DNA of 64,000 bases from Halopseudomonas maritima. Its GTDB lineage: Bacteria > Pseudomonadota > Gammaproteobacteria > Pseudomonadales > Pseudomonadaceae. The notes under the pieces are model-generated. The model did no database searches. It had not been told where the DNA came from and was given only the letters and a program-made list of their open reading frames with translations. The DNA is taken from positions 3,716,001 to 3,780,000 of the forward strand of contig NZ_CP079801.1 of the NCBI RefSeq assembly GCF_021545785.1, given 5' to 3'. Below, piece after piece: positions 35,478-43,080 of this stretch. Position 1 is the stretch's first letter, and each line of letters opens with the position of its first letter. Both the position numbers and the translations under genes were made by a program.

Positions 35478-36905
35478 ATGAACGCCCAAGTTGAAATCCC
35501 TGCCGAGTTTGTCCGTTGCCTTGAGACCCAGCGAGCCCACTTCGAGGCCAATCGCTATCCCGACTACGCCCAGCGGGTTGCCGACCTGAAAGCGCTGGTG
35601 CGCATGGTGGCCGACAACCGCGACGCGCTGGTTGAGGCGGTCAATCAGGACTACGGCTGCCGCGCGCGGTTTGAAACCTCCTTCGCTGAAATTGCAGTCA
35701 CGCTAGACGGTCTGCAGGACAACATCAAGAAGTTGAAGAAGTGGATGAAGCCGCAGAAGCGGCACACCGATCCGATGCAGATGCCGTTGGCCAAGGCTCG
35801 ACTGATTCCACAGCCGATTGGCGTGGTTGGGGTGGTGGTGCCGTGGAACTTCCCGATTGCGATGGCTATGCATCCGCTGACCTGCATTTTCGCCGCCGGC
35901 AACACCGCGATGATCAAGATGTCGGAAAACTCCAACAATCTTGCTCGCCTGCTGCGTGAACTGGCGCCACGCTACTTCCCCGAGGGCAAGCTGGCGTTCT
36001 TCGAAGATGGTGGTGGACGTGGCCCGATGTTTACCGCGCTGCCCTTTGACCATATTTTCTTCACCGGCTCGCCGGCCACCGGCAAGGCCGTCATGGCTAA
36101 CGCCGCGCGCAACCTGACCCCGGTTACCCTGGAGCTGGGCGGTAAATCACCGGCGGTGGTCGCACCGGACTTCCCTATTGAAACCGCAGCCCAGCGCATC
36201 ATCTGGGCCAAAATGTTCAACGCCGGTCAGATCTGCACCAATGTTGACTACCTGTTCCTGCCGGAAAACGAGGTCGCGGGCTTTGTCGAGGCGGCCAAGG
36301 CCTACGCTGCCAAGCACTATCCTGACATCAACAGTGGCGACTACACCGCGGTGATCGATCAGCGCTCCTACGACCGTTTGCAGGCGACGTTGGCCGATGC
36401 CGAGAGCAAGGGCGCGACCATCGTCAATCTGATGCCTGACCAGCAGCCCGACGCCAGCCGCCGGATCATGGCGCCGCACATCGTGCTGAATCCGACCGAC
36501 GACATGGATGTGATGCAGCGCGAGATCTTCGGCCCGATCATGCCGATCAAGACCTACAGCAGCCGTGAGGAAGTCACCGGCTACATTAATGACCATCCGC
36601 GTCCGCTGGCGTTCTACGCTTACACCAACGACCGCAAGCTGGCCGACTGGTACATCTATAACACCCTGTCCGGCGGCGTAACCATCAACGACAGCCTGCT
36701 GCACGTGAGCGTGCACAGTCTGCCGTTTGGCGGTGTCGGCAACAGCGGCATGGGTCATTACCATGGCTACGAAGGCTTCCTGACCTTCTCGAAGATGCGC
36801 CCTGTTCTGTATCAGGGCCCAGTGCGCGGCATCAATATGCTGCTGCCGCCCTACGGCCCACGCGCAATGCGCATGCTCAACATGATGATCAAAATGAAGA
36901 GCTAA
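35478..36905 (+). CDS. Coniferyl-aldehyde-dehydrogenase-type aldehyde dehydrogenase
   Basis: 475 residues of the CALDH/class-3-like group of aldehyde dehydrogenases, with the catalytic cysteine in NAGQICTNVDY and the Glu of TLELGGKSP. The C-terminus is long and hydrophobic-basic (LPPYGPRAMRMLNMMIKMKS), as in membrane-associated fatty or aromatic aldehyde dehydrogenases. The ATG at 35478 has an AGAGAGG ribosome site; a longer frame adds 42 residues with no family support. It lies next to the amine dehydrogenase cluster, so it may oxidise the aromatic aldehydes formed there. Confidence 0.88.
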   Translation: MNAQVEIPAEFVRCLETQRAHFEANRYPDYAQRVADLKALVRMVADNRDALVEAVNQDYGCRARFETSFAEIAVTLDGLQDNIKKLKKWMKPQKRHTDPMQMPLAKARLIPQPIGVVGVVVPWNFPIAMAMHPLTCIFAAGNTAMIKMSENSNNLARLLRELAPRYFPEGKLAFFEDGGGRGPMFTALPFDHIFFTGSPATGKAVMANAARNLTPVTLELGGKSPAVVAPDFPIETAAQRIIWAKMFNAGQICTNVDYLFLPENEVAGFVEAAKAYAAKHYPDINSGDYTAVIDQRSYDRLQATLADAESKGATIVNLMPDQQPDASRRIMAPHIVLNPTDDMDVMQREIFGPIMPIKTYSSREEVTGYINDHPRPLAFYAYTNDRKLADWYIYNTLSGGVTINDSLLHVSVHSLPFGGVGNSGMGHYHGYEGFLTFSKMRPVLYQGPVRGINMLLPPYGPRAMRMLNMMIKMKS

Positions 36906-36919
36906 GCCGCTCGGTAAGA

Positions 36920-36959
36920 CAAAACGGCGATGGTTGCTCAGGCAGCCATCGCCGTTTTT
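36920..36959. terminator. Bidirectional terminator between aldehyde dehydrogenase and AraC genes
   Basis: A long stem (ACGGCGATGGTTGC with GCAGCCATCGCCGT, one G-T wobble) with a TCAG loop is flanked by A4 and T5. It separates two convergent genes. Confidence 0.92.
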
Positions 36960-36977
36960 GTTTGTCTTGCCTGCGGC

Positions 36978-37979
36978 CTAGTTGCGCGCGCGCTGGCGAA
37001 ACTCCCGCGGACTGAGCCCGGTCCAGCGGCGGAACGCGCGGCTGAAGGCACTGGCTTCCGAGTAGCCGAGCGACAGTGCGATATCGGTAAAGCTTTGTCC
37101 CGAGTGGGCAACATAGTTCTCTGCCAGTGGCCGCCGGACATCCTCGACCAGTTGGCTGTAGCCCAGCTCGTACTCGGCTAATCGGCGCTGCAGGGTGCGC
37201 ACGCCGATGTTCATGCTGTCGGCAATGCGTTCGATGCTGAAGTCGTGGGTGCTCAGGTGGCTGGCGATCTGAAAACGCAACTGGCTGAGCAGATCGGTGT
37301 CGGCTTCGCGGGCCGCGAGCTGCTCTTCCAGCAGCGGGCTGAGCAGCTGAAACAGGCGGCTGTCGGCGGTTTTCATCGGGACGTCGAGCAGTGCGCGCGG
37401 ATAGTAGAGCCGGTTGTCGGGCTGGTCGAAGTGGATTGGGCAGCCGAGGATGCGCTGGTACGCGGTAAGGTCCTCGGGGGCGGCATGCTCGAAGTCGGCG
37501 CGGGCCGGACATAGCGCGGGTTGCTGGACAAATTCGCGTATCAGGCTGAGACCTGAGGCAGCGGTAAACTCGGCGTCCTGGCGGCGGTTGATGATCAGCG
37601 GGTCGGTAACCTGATAGCTGATCGACAGCCACTCGTCGTTGATGTCGAGCTCCACCCGGGTACCCTGCATCAACACGGCAATGAAGTGACTCAATACCTG
37701 CAGCGCCTGGGTCATGGTCGGCGCGCTGCGCGCGGCGTGTCCGTAGAGTCCGTAGTCGCTGCTGCACGCCTGAATGCCCATTTCCAGACCGATGCTCGGC
37801 GACTCGTGCAGGCCGAGCTGCTCCCATAGCGCCACGTACTGGTGCAATGGGATTTCCAGTTCGGGCGAGCTGAGAATGGCTTCGTTCAGGCCTACTTTCG
37901 GTAAGTGTGGCGCGAACACCGCAGCATTGCGACGGAAGAAATTCTCCGCGTAGATCGTATGCAAGCGTTGTGACGTCAT
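36978..37979 (-). CDS. AraC-family transcriptional regulator next to the amine dehydrogenase operon
   Basis: 333 residues: an N-terminal arabinose-binding-like domain (PF12625 type) and C-terminal double helix-turn-helix (about 235-333, with RTLQRRLAEYELGYSQLVED and the closing GYSEASAFSRAFRRWTGLSPREFRQ). Divergent from aauB with 262 bp between, containing a perfect palindrome, so it is the natural candidate regulator of the amine operon. The ligand may be an aromatic amine or aldehyde (inference). Confidence 0.88.
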   Translation of the reverse strand: MTSQRLHTIYAENFFRRNAAVFAPHLPKVGLNEAILSSPELEIPLHQYVALWEQLGLHESPSIGLEMGIQACSSDYGLYGHAARSAPTMTQALQVLSHFIAVLMQGTRVELDINDEWLSISYQVTDPLIINRRQDAEFTAASGLSLIREFVQQPALCPARADFEHAAPEDLTAYQRILGCPIHFDQPDNRLYYPRALLDVPMKTADSRLFQLLSPLLEEQLAAREADTDLLSQLRFQIASHLSTHDFSIERIADSMNIGVRTLQRRLAEYELGYSQLVEDVRRPLAENYVAHSGQSFTDIALSLGYSEASAFSRAFRRWTGLSPREFRQRARN

Positions 37980-38065
37980 CAGCCTGACCTCTTGACGGGC
38001 TATGGGCTTGGCAGCAGTCAGCGGCGCTGCTGGCTTTGGTTGACCGGGCTATCTTAGAGACCGCG

Positions 38066-38085
38066 CGCGGCTTTGCAAAGCCGCG
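38066..38085. repeat. Perfect 20-bp palindrome in the AraC–aauB intergenic region
   Basis: CGCGGCTTTG is followed directly by its own reverse complement CAAAGCCGCG, with no spacer. It lies 86 bp upstream of the AraC start and 156 bp upstream of aauB, where an operator would be expected. AraC proteins usually bind direct repeats, so it may belong to another dimeric regulator. Confidence 0.8.
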
Positions 38086-38241
38086 GTATGGGCTGGTCGC
38101 TAGTGCTTTGGTCATGCTGGCGGGCTGTCGCCTACTGTTCGAAATGCTGTCATCGCTGGTCAAGCGCCCCCGTCGTTCGCCTCTTATTCTCATCTTCGAA
38201 GCCCGGAATATGTCTGGTGCAAAGGGTATGGAATTCTGTTT

Positions 38242-39471
38242 ATGCGAACACTGATACGACCGCTGGGGTACTTGCTGTGCTGCGGCTTGTGTCTGGGGAA
38301 TGTGGCGGCACAGGCCGAGACAGGCTTTGTGCCCGAGCAGTCCTATGTCGAAGTGCTGGATGATTATCAAGGACAGGGCTGGTTCTGGGTCTGGGGTAAC
38401 AACGCGCCGACCATGCTGGATGGTCGTGCGTACCTGTTTGCTGACGATGGTCGCCATCTTGGGCAGTTGAACACCGGCACCTGGCCGGGTGATCTGGTCA
38501 TGTCGCACCGTCGGGCCGAGCTGTACGCCGCCGAAATCTACTTCAGTCGTGGCTCGCGCGGTACCCGCGAGGACGTGGTGACGGTCTACGACGCACGCAC
38601 CCTGAGCCCCAAAGCCGAGATTGCGATCCCGCCCAAGCGTATGACCGGGATGCTGTCGGCTGGCCTGAGTGTGCTGTCTGATGATGAGCGCTTTCTGCTG
38701 GTGCTGAACTTTACGCCGGCGGCGTCGGTGTCCATCGTCGACGTTGAGCAGCAGCGCTTTGTTGGCGAGGTGGCCATTCCCGGTTGCGCCTCACTCTACC
38801 CGGCTGGGCCGCGCGATTTTTACGCGATTTGCGGCAACGGCGGCTTCTTTCACTTGCGGCTGGATGAACAGGGCAGCGTCGCCGTGCAGCAGCGTACCGA
38901 GCCGCTGTTCGATCCACTGGAAGACCTGCTGCTGACGCCGGCGTCACGCCTGGGTGATACCTGGTACTTCGTCTCTCAACAGAACTACGCCTGGGGGCTG
39001 CAGATGACCGCGGCCGGGGCCGAACGACGTCAGCGCTGGTCGCTGGTCAGCGACGCCGAGCGGGCAGACGGCTGGGGCGTGGCGGGCAATCATGGCACCG
39101 CGATCCATGAAGCGAGTGGCCGGCTGTTTGTGCTGATGCACAAGGATGTGCCAGAGAACTATCAGAAGCCGGGCACCGAAGTCTGGGTGTACGACGTGCG
39201 CAGTGAACAGCGGGTTGCGCGCATTGAGCTGGAGGCGCACAGCACCGCGATCGGTGTCAGTCAGGGGGCGCAGCCGCGGCTCTACAGCCTGGACTGGATT
39301 GTGCCGATGCCAGCGCTGTTTACCACCTGGATCTATCTGACCCGAGGCGAGGCGGGTCTGATGCCGCTGATGCGTCAGGGCATCAACCTGTACGACGCCG
39401 ACAGCGGCGAGCACCTGCGCGGTATCGGGGATTTGCCGGTCGGCTATCTGAACAAGGTGACCGCATGGTGA
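38242..39471 (+). CDS. aauB: Aromatic (aralkyl)amine dehydrogenase heavy chain
   Basis: 409 residues: signal peptide ending in AQAE, then a seven-bladed beta-propeller of the Me-amine-dehydrogenase heavy-chain family (GQLNTGTWPGD, EIYFSRGSRGTREDVVTVYD). With the small subunit encoded three genes on it forms a periplasmic heterotetramer that oxidises primary amines. The order heavy-E-D-light is that of aauBEDA, which with the light-chain sequence favours aromatic over methyl amines. It overlaps the next gene by 7 bp. Confidence 0.9.
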   Translation: MRTLIRPLGYLLCCGLCLGNVAAQAETGFVPEQSYVEVLDDYQGQGWFWVWGNNAPTMLDGRAYLFADDGRHLGQLNTGTWPGDLVMSHRRAELYAAEIYFSRGSRGTREDVVTVYDARTLSPKAEIAIPPKRMTGMLSAGLSVLSDDERFLLVLNFTPAASVSIVDVEQQRFVGEVAIPGCASLYPAGPRDFYAICGNGGFFHLRLDEQGSVAVQQRTEPLFDPLEDLLLTPASRLGDTWYFVSQQNYAWGLQMTAAGAERRQRWSLVSDAERADGWGVAGNHGTAIHEASGRLFVLMHKDVPENYQKPGTEVWVYDVRSEQRVARIELEAHSTAIGVSQGAQPRLYSLDWIVPMPALFTTWIYLTRGEAGLMPLMRQGINLYDADSGEHLRGIGDLPVGYLNKVTAW

Positions 39472-40025
39472 TCTTCGGCTGGCTGCACGATCCGCTGATG
39501 CATCTGACCATCATGCTGGGCATGGCGCTGCTGTTCGCCCTTGCGGCGCTGCACAAACTGGCCAATCAGGCGCGCTTTGCTTTGGCGCTGGAGGGTTACG
39601 CCCGGGCGTTTGGACTGCCGCTGCCTGCGGGGTTGCAAGGTGCTTTTTCTCGCCTGTTGCCGGTGCTGGAGCTGCTGGCCGCGATGGGTCTGCTGTGCAG
39701 TCTGCAGCAGCCGTTGGCGGCATTGCCGGCGCTGTTGTTGCTGATTATCTACGCCTTGGTGCTGGCGCTCACGTTGCGTTCAGGGACGGCGTTGCCTGAC
39801 TGCGGCTGCCAGCTGGGCGAGCGGCCTCAGCCGCCGAGTGCCGCGCTGGTGCTGCGCAACCTGCTGCTTGTGGGCATGACGGCGGTGCTGCTGTGGCCAG
39901 TGGTGCCACGCGCACTTGGCTGGTTTGACCTGGCGTCGTTGCTGGGTGCCGGGTTGAGCGGTGTGCTGCTGTACGCGCTGGCCCATCAGCTGATCTCCAA
40001 TCACTCACTTCTGCGGAGGCTGTAA
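39465..40025 (+). CDS. aauE: MauE/AauE-family membrane protein for amine dehydrogenase maturation
   Basis: 186 residues with five or six hydrophobic helices and the cysteine motif DCGCQLG that marks MauE. Such proteins, with MauD, are needed for disulfide formation and stability of the light chain in the periplasm. It overlaps aauB by 7 bp and its stop overlaps the aauD start by 1 bp, so coupling is tight. Confidence 0.88.
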   Translation: MVIFGWLHDPLMHLTIMLGMALLFALAALHKLANQARFALALEGYARAFGLPLPAGLQGAFSRLLPVLELLAAMGLLCSLQQPLAALPALLLLIIYALVLALTLRSGTALPDCGCQLGERPQPPSAALVLRNLLLVGMTAVLLWPVVPRALGWFDLASLLGAGLSGVLLYALAHQLISNHSLLRRL

Positions 40026-40657
40026 TGGCTCTGACTCATGCATTGATTACCTCGGCGCTGCTGTTCTGGCTGCTGACCATTGGCCTGGCCGTTGCGGTGT
40101 GGGCGCTGGCGCGGCAGGTCGGGCTGCTGCATCAACGGTTGCAGCCGGTCGGTGCGCTGTCGCTTGGCAAGGCCATCAAGGCTGGCGAGCAGGCGCCGGT
40201 GTTTGAGCTGCCCAGCCTGAACGGCGGCAGTGTGCAGCTGGGTAGTGGTGATCGTAATGGGCGTTCGACGCTGCTGTTCTTTCTTTCCGACAACTGCCCG
40301 GTCTGCAAGCAGTTGCTGCCGGCGCTGCGCTCGATCCGCGATCAGCAGCGTGCGCAGGTGCGCGTAGTGCTTGCCAGCGACGGCGATGAAGCGACCCATC
40401 AGGCGTTTATCAGCGCGCAGCGGCTGCACGACTTCCCCTATCTGCTGTCGCGGGAGGTGGGTATGGCCTACCAGATCAGCAAGCTGCCCTACGCAGTGCT
40501 GATCGATGCGCACGGCACCGTCGTGGCGCACGGGCTGGTTAACTCGCGCGAGCATCTCGATAGCCTGTTCGAAGCGCAGATTCATGGCCATGCCTCGATG
40601 CAGGCGCTCCGATCAGCCGAGCAGGCCGACGCCGCTCTTTTTCAGCAGGTGCACTGA
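40025..40657 (+). CDS. aauD: MauD/AauD thioredoxin-like maturation protein
   Basis: 210 residues: one N-terminal membrane anchor (about 8-28) and a periplasmic thioredoxin-like domain with the CXXC motif C91-P-V-C94 in SDNCPVCKQL. It assists disulfide formation in the cysteine-rich light chain encoded directly after it. Confidence 0.9.
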   Translation: MALTHALITSALLFWLLTIGLAVAVWALARQVGLLHQRLQPVGALSLGKAIKAGEQAPVFELPSLNGGSVQLGSGDRNGRSTLLFFLSDNCPVCKQLLPALRSIRDQQRAQVRVVLASDGDEATHQAFISAQRLHDFPYLLSREVGMAYQISKLPYAVLIDAHGTVVAHGLVNSREHLDSLFEAQIHGHASMQALRSAEQADAALFQQVH

Positions 40658-40659
40658 CT

Positions 40660-41184
40660 ATGGCAATTCGATGGTTCGATGAGGCGGCAGAGCTGCTGTC
40701 GCGCCGGGTGGCGCAAAGCAGTTCGCGGCGCGGGTTTCTGGGCGGCCTTGGCACCCTGCTGATTGGCGCAGGAGCCACAACGCTGCTGCCGGTGTTTCGC
40801 GGTAACGCCTTTGCGCAAACACCCGGCGGGCTGGTCGAGAGCGGCGATCCCAACAGCTGCGACTACTGGCGTCACTGCGCGATTGACGGCTTCCTGTGTG
40901 GCTGCTGCGGTGGTTCGGTGAGCACTTGTCCTCCCGGCACGGTGCGCTCGGATATCACCTGGATTGGTACCTGCCGCAACCCGACTGATGGCAAGGATTA
41001 CGTGATCTCCTACAACGACTGTTGCGGCAAGAGCAGCTGCGGGCGCTGCGGCTGTCAGCGTGACGAGGGCGACACGCCGCTGTATCGGCCACAGAGTTCG
41101 AACGACATCAACTGGTGTTCGGGCAGCCTGGCCGACATGCCGTATCACTGCTCGCTGTCGGTTGTGATCGGCGTCCGGGAGTAA
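40660..41184 (+). CDS. aauA: Aromatic amine dehydrogenase light chain (TTQ subunit)
   Basis: 174 residues. A Tat-type signal (SSRRGFLGG, residues 21-29) is followed by the mature light chain with 14 cysteines. W101 (SDITWIGTC) and W152 (NDINWCSG) sit where the two tryptophans cross-link to make the tryptophan tryptophylquinone cofactor. The CCGGSVSTCPPG and TWIGTCRNPTDGKDY segments resemble the aralkylamine enzyme more than methylamine dehydrogenase, from memory. Confidence 0.93.
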   Translation: MAIRWFDEAAELLSRRVAQSSSRRGFLGGLGTLLIGAGATTLLPVFRGNAFAQTPGGLVESGDPNSCDYWRHCAIDGFLCGCCGGSVSTCPPGTVRSDITWIGTCRNPTDGKDYVISYNDCCGKSSCGRCGCQRDEGDTPLYRPQSSNDINWCSGSLADMPYHCSLSVVIGVRE

Positions 41185-41187
41185 GCA

Positions 41188-41631
41188 ATGAAACGTCTGC
41201 TGCCATTGTGTGCGCTGCTGCTGGCTGCCCCGTTTGGCCATGCCACCGAGCCTGCCGAGTTCGACTACATGCTCAATTGCCAAGGTTGCCATCTGCCGGA
41301 TGGCATGGGTAACCCGCAGCGCCAGGTGCCGGCTTTTCCGGGGCAGCTGGGGTTGTTTCTCGGCGTGGAGGGTGGCCGTGAGTTTCTGGTTCAGGTGCCG
41401 GGCTCTTCGCTCTCGGGCTTGACCGACGAAGGCTTGGCGCGGGTGTTGAACTGGATGCTGGAGCGCTACGCGACGGCCGAGTTGCCGCAGGGCTTTGAGC
41501 CTTACAGCGCAGCTGAGGTGCAGCGCTGGCGGCAGGATGTACCCAATGATGTGGACGCGCTGCGGGCGCAGTTGATTGACCGCATCAACCAGCAGCAAAT
41601 GCTGCCCGCCAAGGAGTCGGTTGGCCGATGA
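41188..41631 (+). CDS. Monohaem c-type cytochrome
   Basis: 147 residues: signal peptide, then one CXXCH (C31-QGC34-H35) followed by LPDGMGNP. The C-terminal half is helical and rich in charged residues with no second haem site. It starts 3 bp after aauA and probably takes electrons from the amine dehydrogenase (directly or via a blue copper protein) or contributes to cofactor maturation; neither is proven. Confidence 0.85.
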   Translation: MKRLLPLCALLLAAPFGHATEPAEFDYMLNCQGCHLPDGMGNPQRQVPAFPGQLGLFLGVEGGREFLVQVPGSSLSGLTDEGLARVLNWMLERYATAELPQGFEPYSAAEVQRWRQDVPNDVDALRAQLIDRINQQQMLPAKESVGR

Positions 41632-42248
41632 GAATACGTGTTTCAGTGATTGTGCTGGGGCTGGTCTGTGGCCTGAGCGGTTGGGCGAAGGCCGCGCCGG
41701 ATAGCGCCGAGCTGGCAACCTGCGCGGCCTGCCACGGTGCCCAGGGGCAAGGTAATCCGGCGCTCGGCGCGCCGCGGCTGGCGGGTCAGCATTACAGCTA
41801 CCTGTTGCAGCAACTGCTCAGTTTCAAGGCTGGCGCGCGTGGTTACGACGCGCAGGACAGTCAGGGCGTGCTGATGCGTTCAGCGCTGGCTGCGGTGCCT
41901 GAGTCCGCGCTGGAGGGGCTGGCGCGTCACTATGCGGGTCTGGCGACGGCTGAATCGCCTACGCTGGCGCAGCAGGGCAGTGGGGCAAGGCTGTATCAGG
42001 GCACCTGCGCCTACTGTCACGGGCCGGATGCCCGGGGGAATGCACATCTGCAGGCGCCCAATCTGCGGCTGCTGGATGCTGCCTATCTGGATCGTCAGCT
42101 GCGTAATTACGCCAGCGGCTGGCGTGGCAACGCTGAGCAGGACGCAATTCATGGCCCGTGGATGCGCAGTATCGCCATGCAGCTGGGCGACACGGATCGC
42201 CAGGCAGTAGTCGAGTATGTGAGCGGTCAACAAGCCGCCGAAGAGTGA
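41628..42248 (+). CDS. Dihaem cytochrome c (c4-like)
   Basis: 206 residues: signal peptide and two cytochrome c domains with C32-AAC35-H36 and C127-AYC130-H131. This is the c4/c553 type used to pass electrons towards terminal oxidases. It overlaps the monohaem cytochrome gene by 4 bp. It is too small and not of MauG type, so it is unlikely to replace MauG in TTQ synthesis, though it could be involved. Confidence 0.9.
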   Translation: MRIRVSVIVLGLVCGLSGWAKAAPDSAELATCAACHGAQGQGNPALGAPRLAGQHYSYLLQQLLSFKAGARGYDAQDSQGVLMRSALAAVPESALEGLARHYAGLATAESPTLAQQGSGARLYQGTCAYCHGPDARGNAHLQAPNLRLLDAAYLDRQLRNYASGWRGNAEQDAIHGPWMRSIAMQLGDTDRQAVVEYVSGQQAAEE

Positions 42249-42312
42249 GTTCCGTTAACCGATTCAGCGGCCACTCGCGGTGGCTTAACGCATAGAAACG
42301 CAGGGTGTTTTC

Positions 42313-42969
42313 ATGGATGCAAGAAGTCTGATTCTGTCACTCAGTTGCCTGGTGCTGGCGCTGACCATGCTGGTCTACGGGATATTGTTCATCCGTCGCC
42401 ACAGGAACTATCTGCTGGGCGTCGAATGGCTGATTGTTGCCGTATCGGCGACCAACATGCTGCTGTTTCAGGCGGTGGGCTACCCGCTGGGTTATGAAAT
42501 CTCGATGTTTCTCGATGCCTTTTCCCGCGGCTTCGGCATCCCGATCATTACCATTCTCGGCCTGATGGTCGTGACCCGCGGGTTCAAGCCGAGCGCACTG
42601 GTCGATGTGCTGGTCTTTGCCATCAGCATCCCGGCGACCTTCCTGCTGCGCCTGGATGTCTTTGCCGGTGTGCTGCCGTATTTCTACGTGCTGATGGCGT
42701 TGCTGTTCGCCGCTTACCTGATCCATTTCGCCCGCCTGTTGCTGGCGCATGGCGAACGTACACAGGCGGTATCGGTGCTGCTGGCGATGACCGGCATGCT
42801 GGCGATTGCGCTGATTTACGACTTCTACGAAATCCCGGGTGAGGCAACTAACGTGGTGCTGAATTTCTTCAATCTCGCGTTGCTGACCTGGTCTTACCTG
42901 TTCGCCTCGCTCTACCACGCTTACAGCGCGCTGGCCTGCGCCAAGGCACGGGCTGCTCCCGTGAGCTGA
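42313..42969 (+). CDS. Seven-helix membrane protein of unknown function
   Basis: 218 residues, almost entirely hydrophobic, with seven predicted membrane helices and short loops (for example RRHRNYLLGVEW and LLAHGERTQ). I do not recognise the family. It lies 64 bp after the cytochrome genes in the same direction and before the DUF1329 gene, so it may belong to either unit. Confidence 0.7.
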   Translation: MDARSLILSLSCLVLALTMLVYGILFIRRHRNYLLGVEWLIVAVSATNMLLFQAVGYPLGYEISMFLDAFSRGFGIPIITILGLMVVTRGFKPSALVDVLVFAISIPATFLLRLDVFAGVLPYFYVLMALLFAAYLIHFARLLLAHGERTQAVSVLLAMTGMLAIALIYDFYEIPGEATNVVLNFFNLALLTWSYLFASLYHAYSALACAKARAAPVS

Positions 42970-43080
42970 TCACGGTTTACCGGCGCCAGCCCCGGTCTGA
43001 CTGGCAATTACCTTTACAAGAAATGCGCGTTGTCGGGCACCGCGTGCGGGTGTCTTTGCGCCAAAAAAGAGGAGTATCTG

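Noticed and set aside
38036..38254. 72-codon plus-strand open frame before aauB
   Set aside because: Runs through the palindrome and into aauB; composition not protein-like.
36889..38508. 539-codon minus-strand open frame across the AraC gene and aauB
   Set aside because: Arg/Pro-rich translation in the wrong frame of the AraC gene and antisense to aauB.
41628..42248. Dihaem cytochrome as a MauG homologue
   Set aside because: Too short (206 residues against about 360) and built as two c4-like domains, so c4-type electron transfer is the better call.
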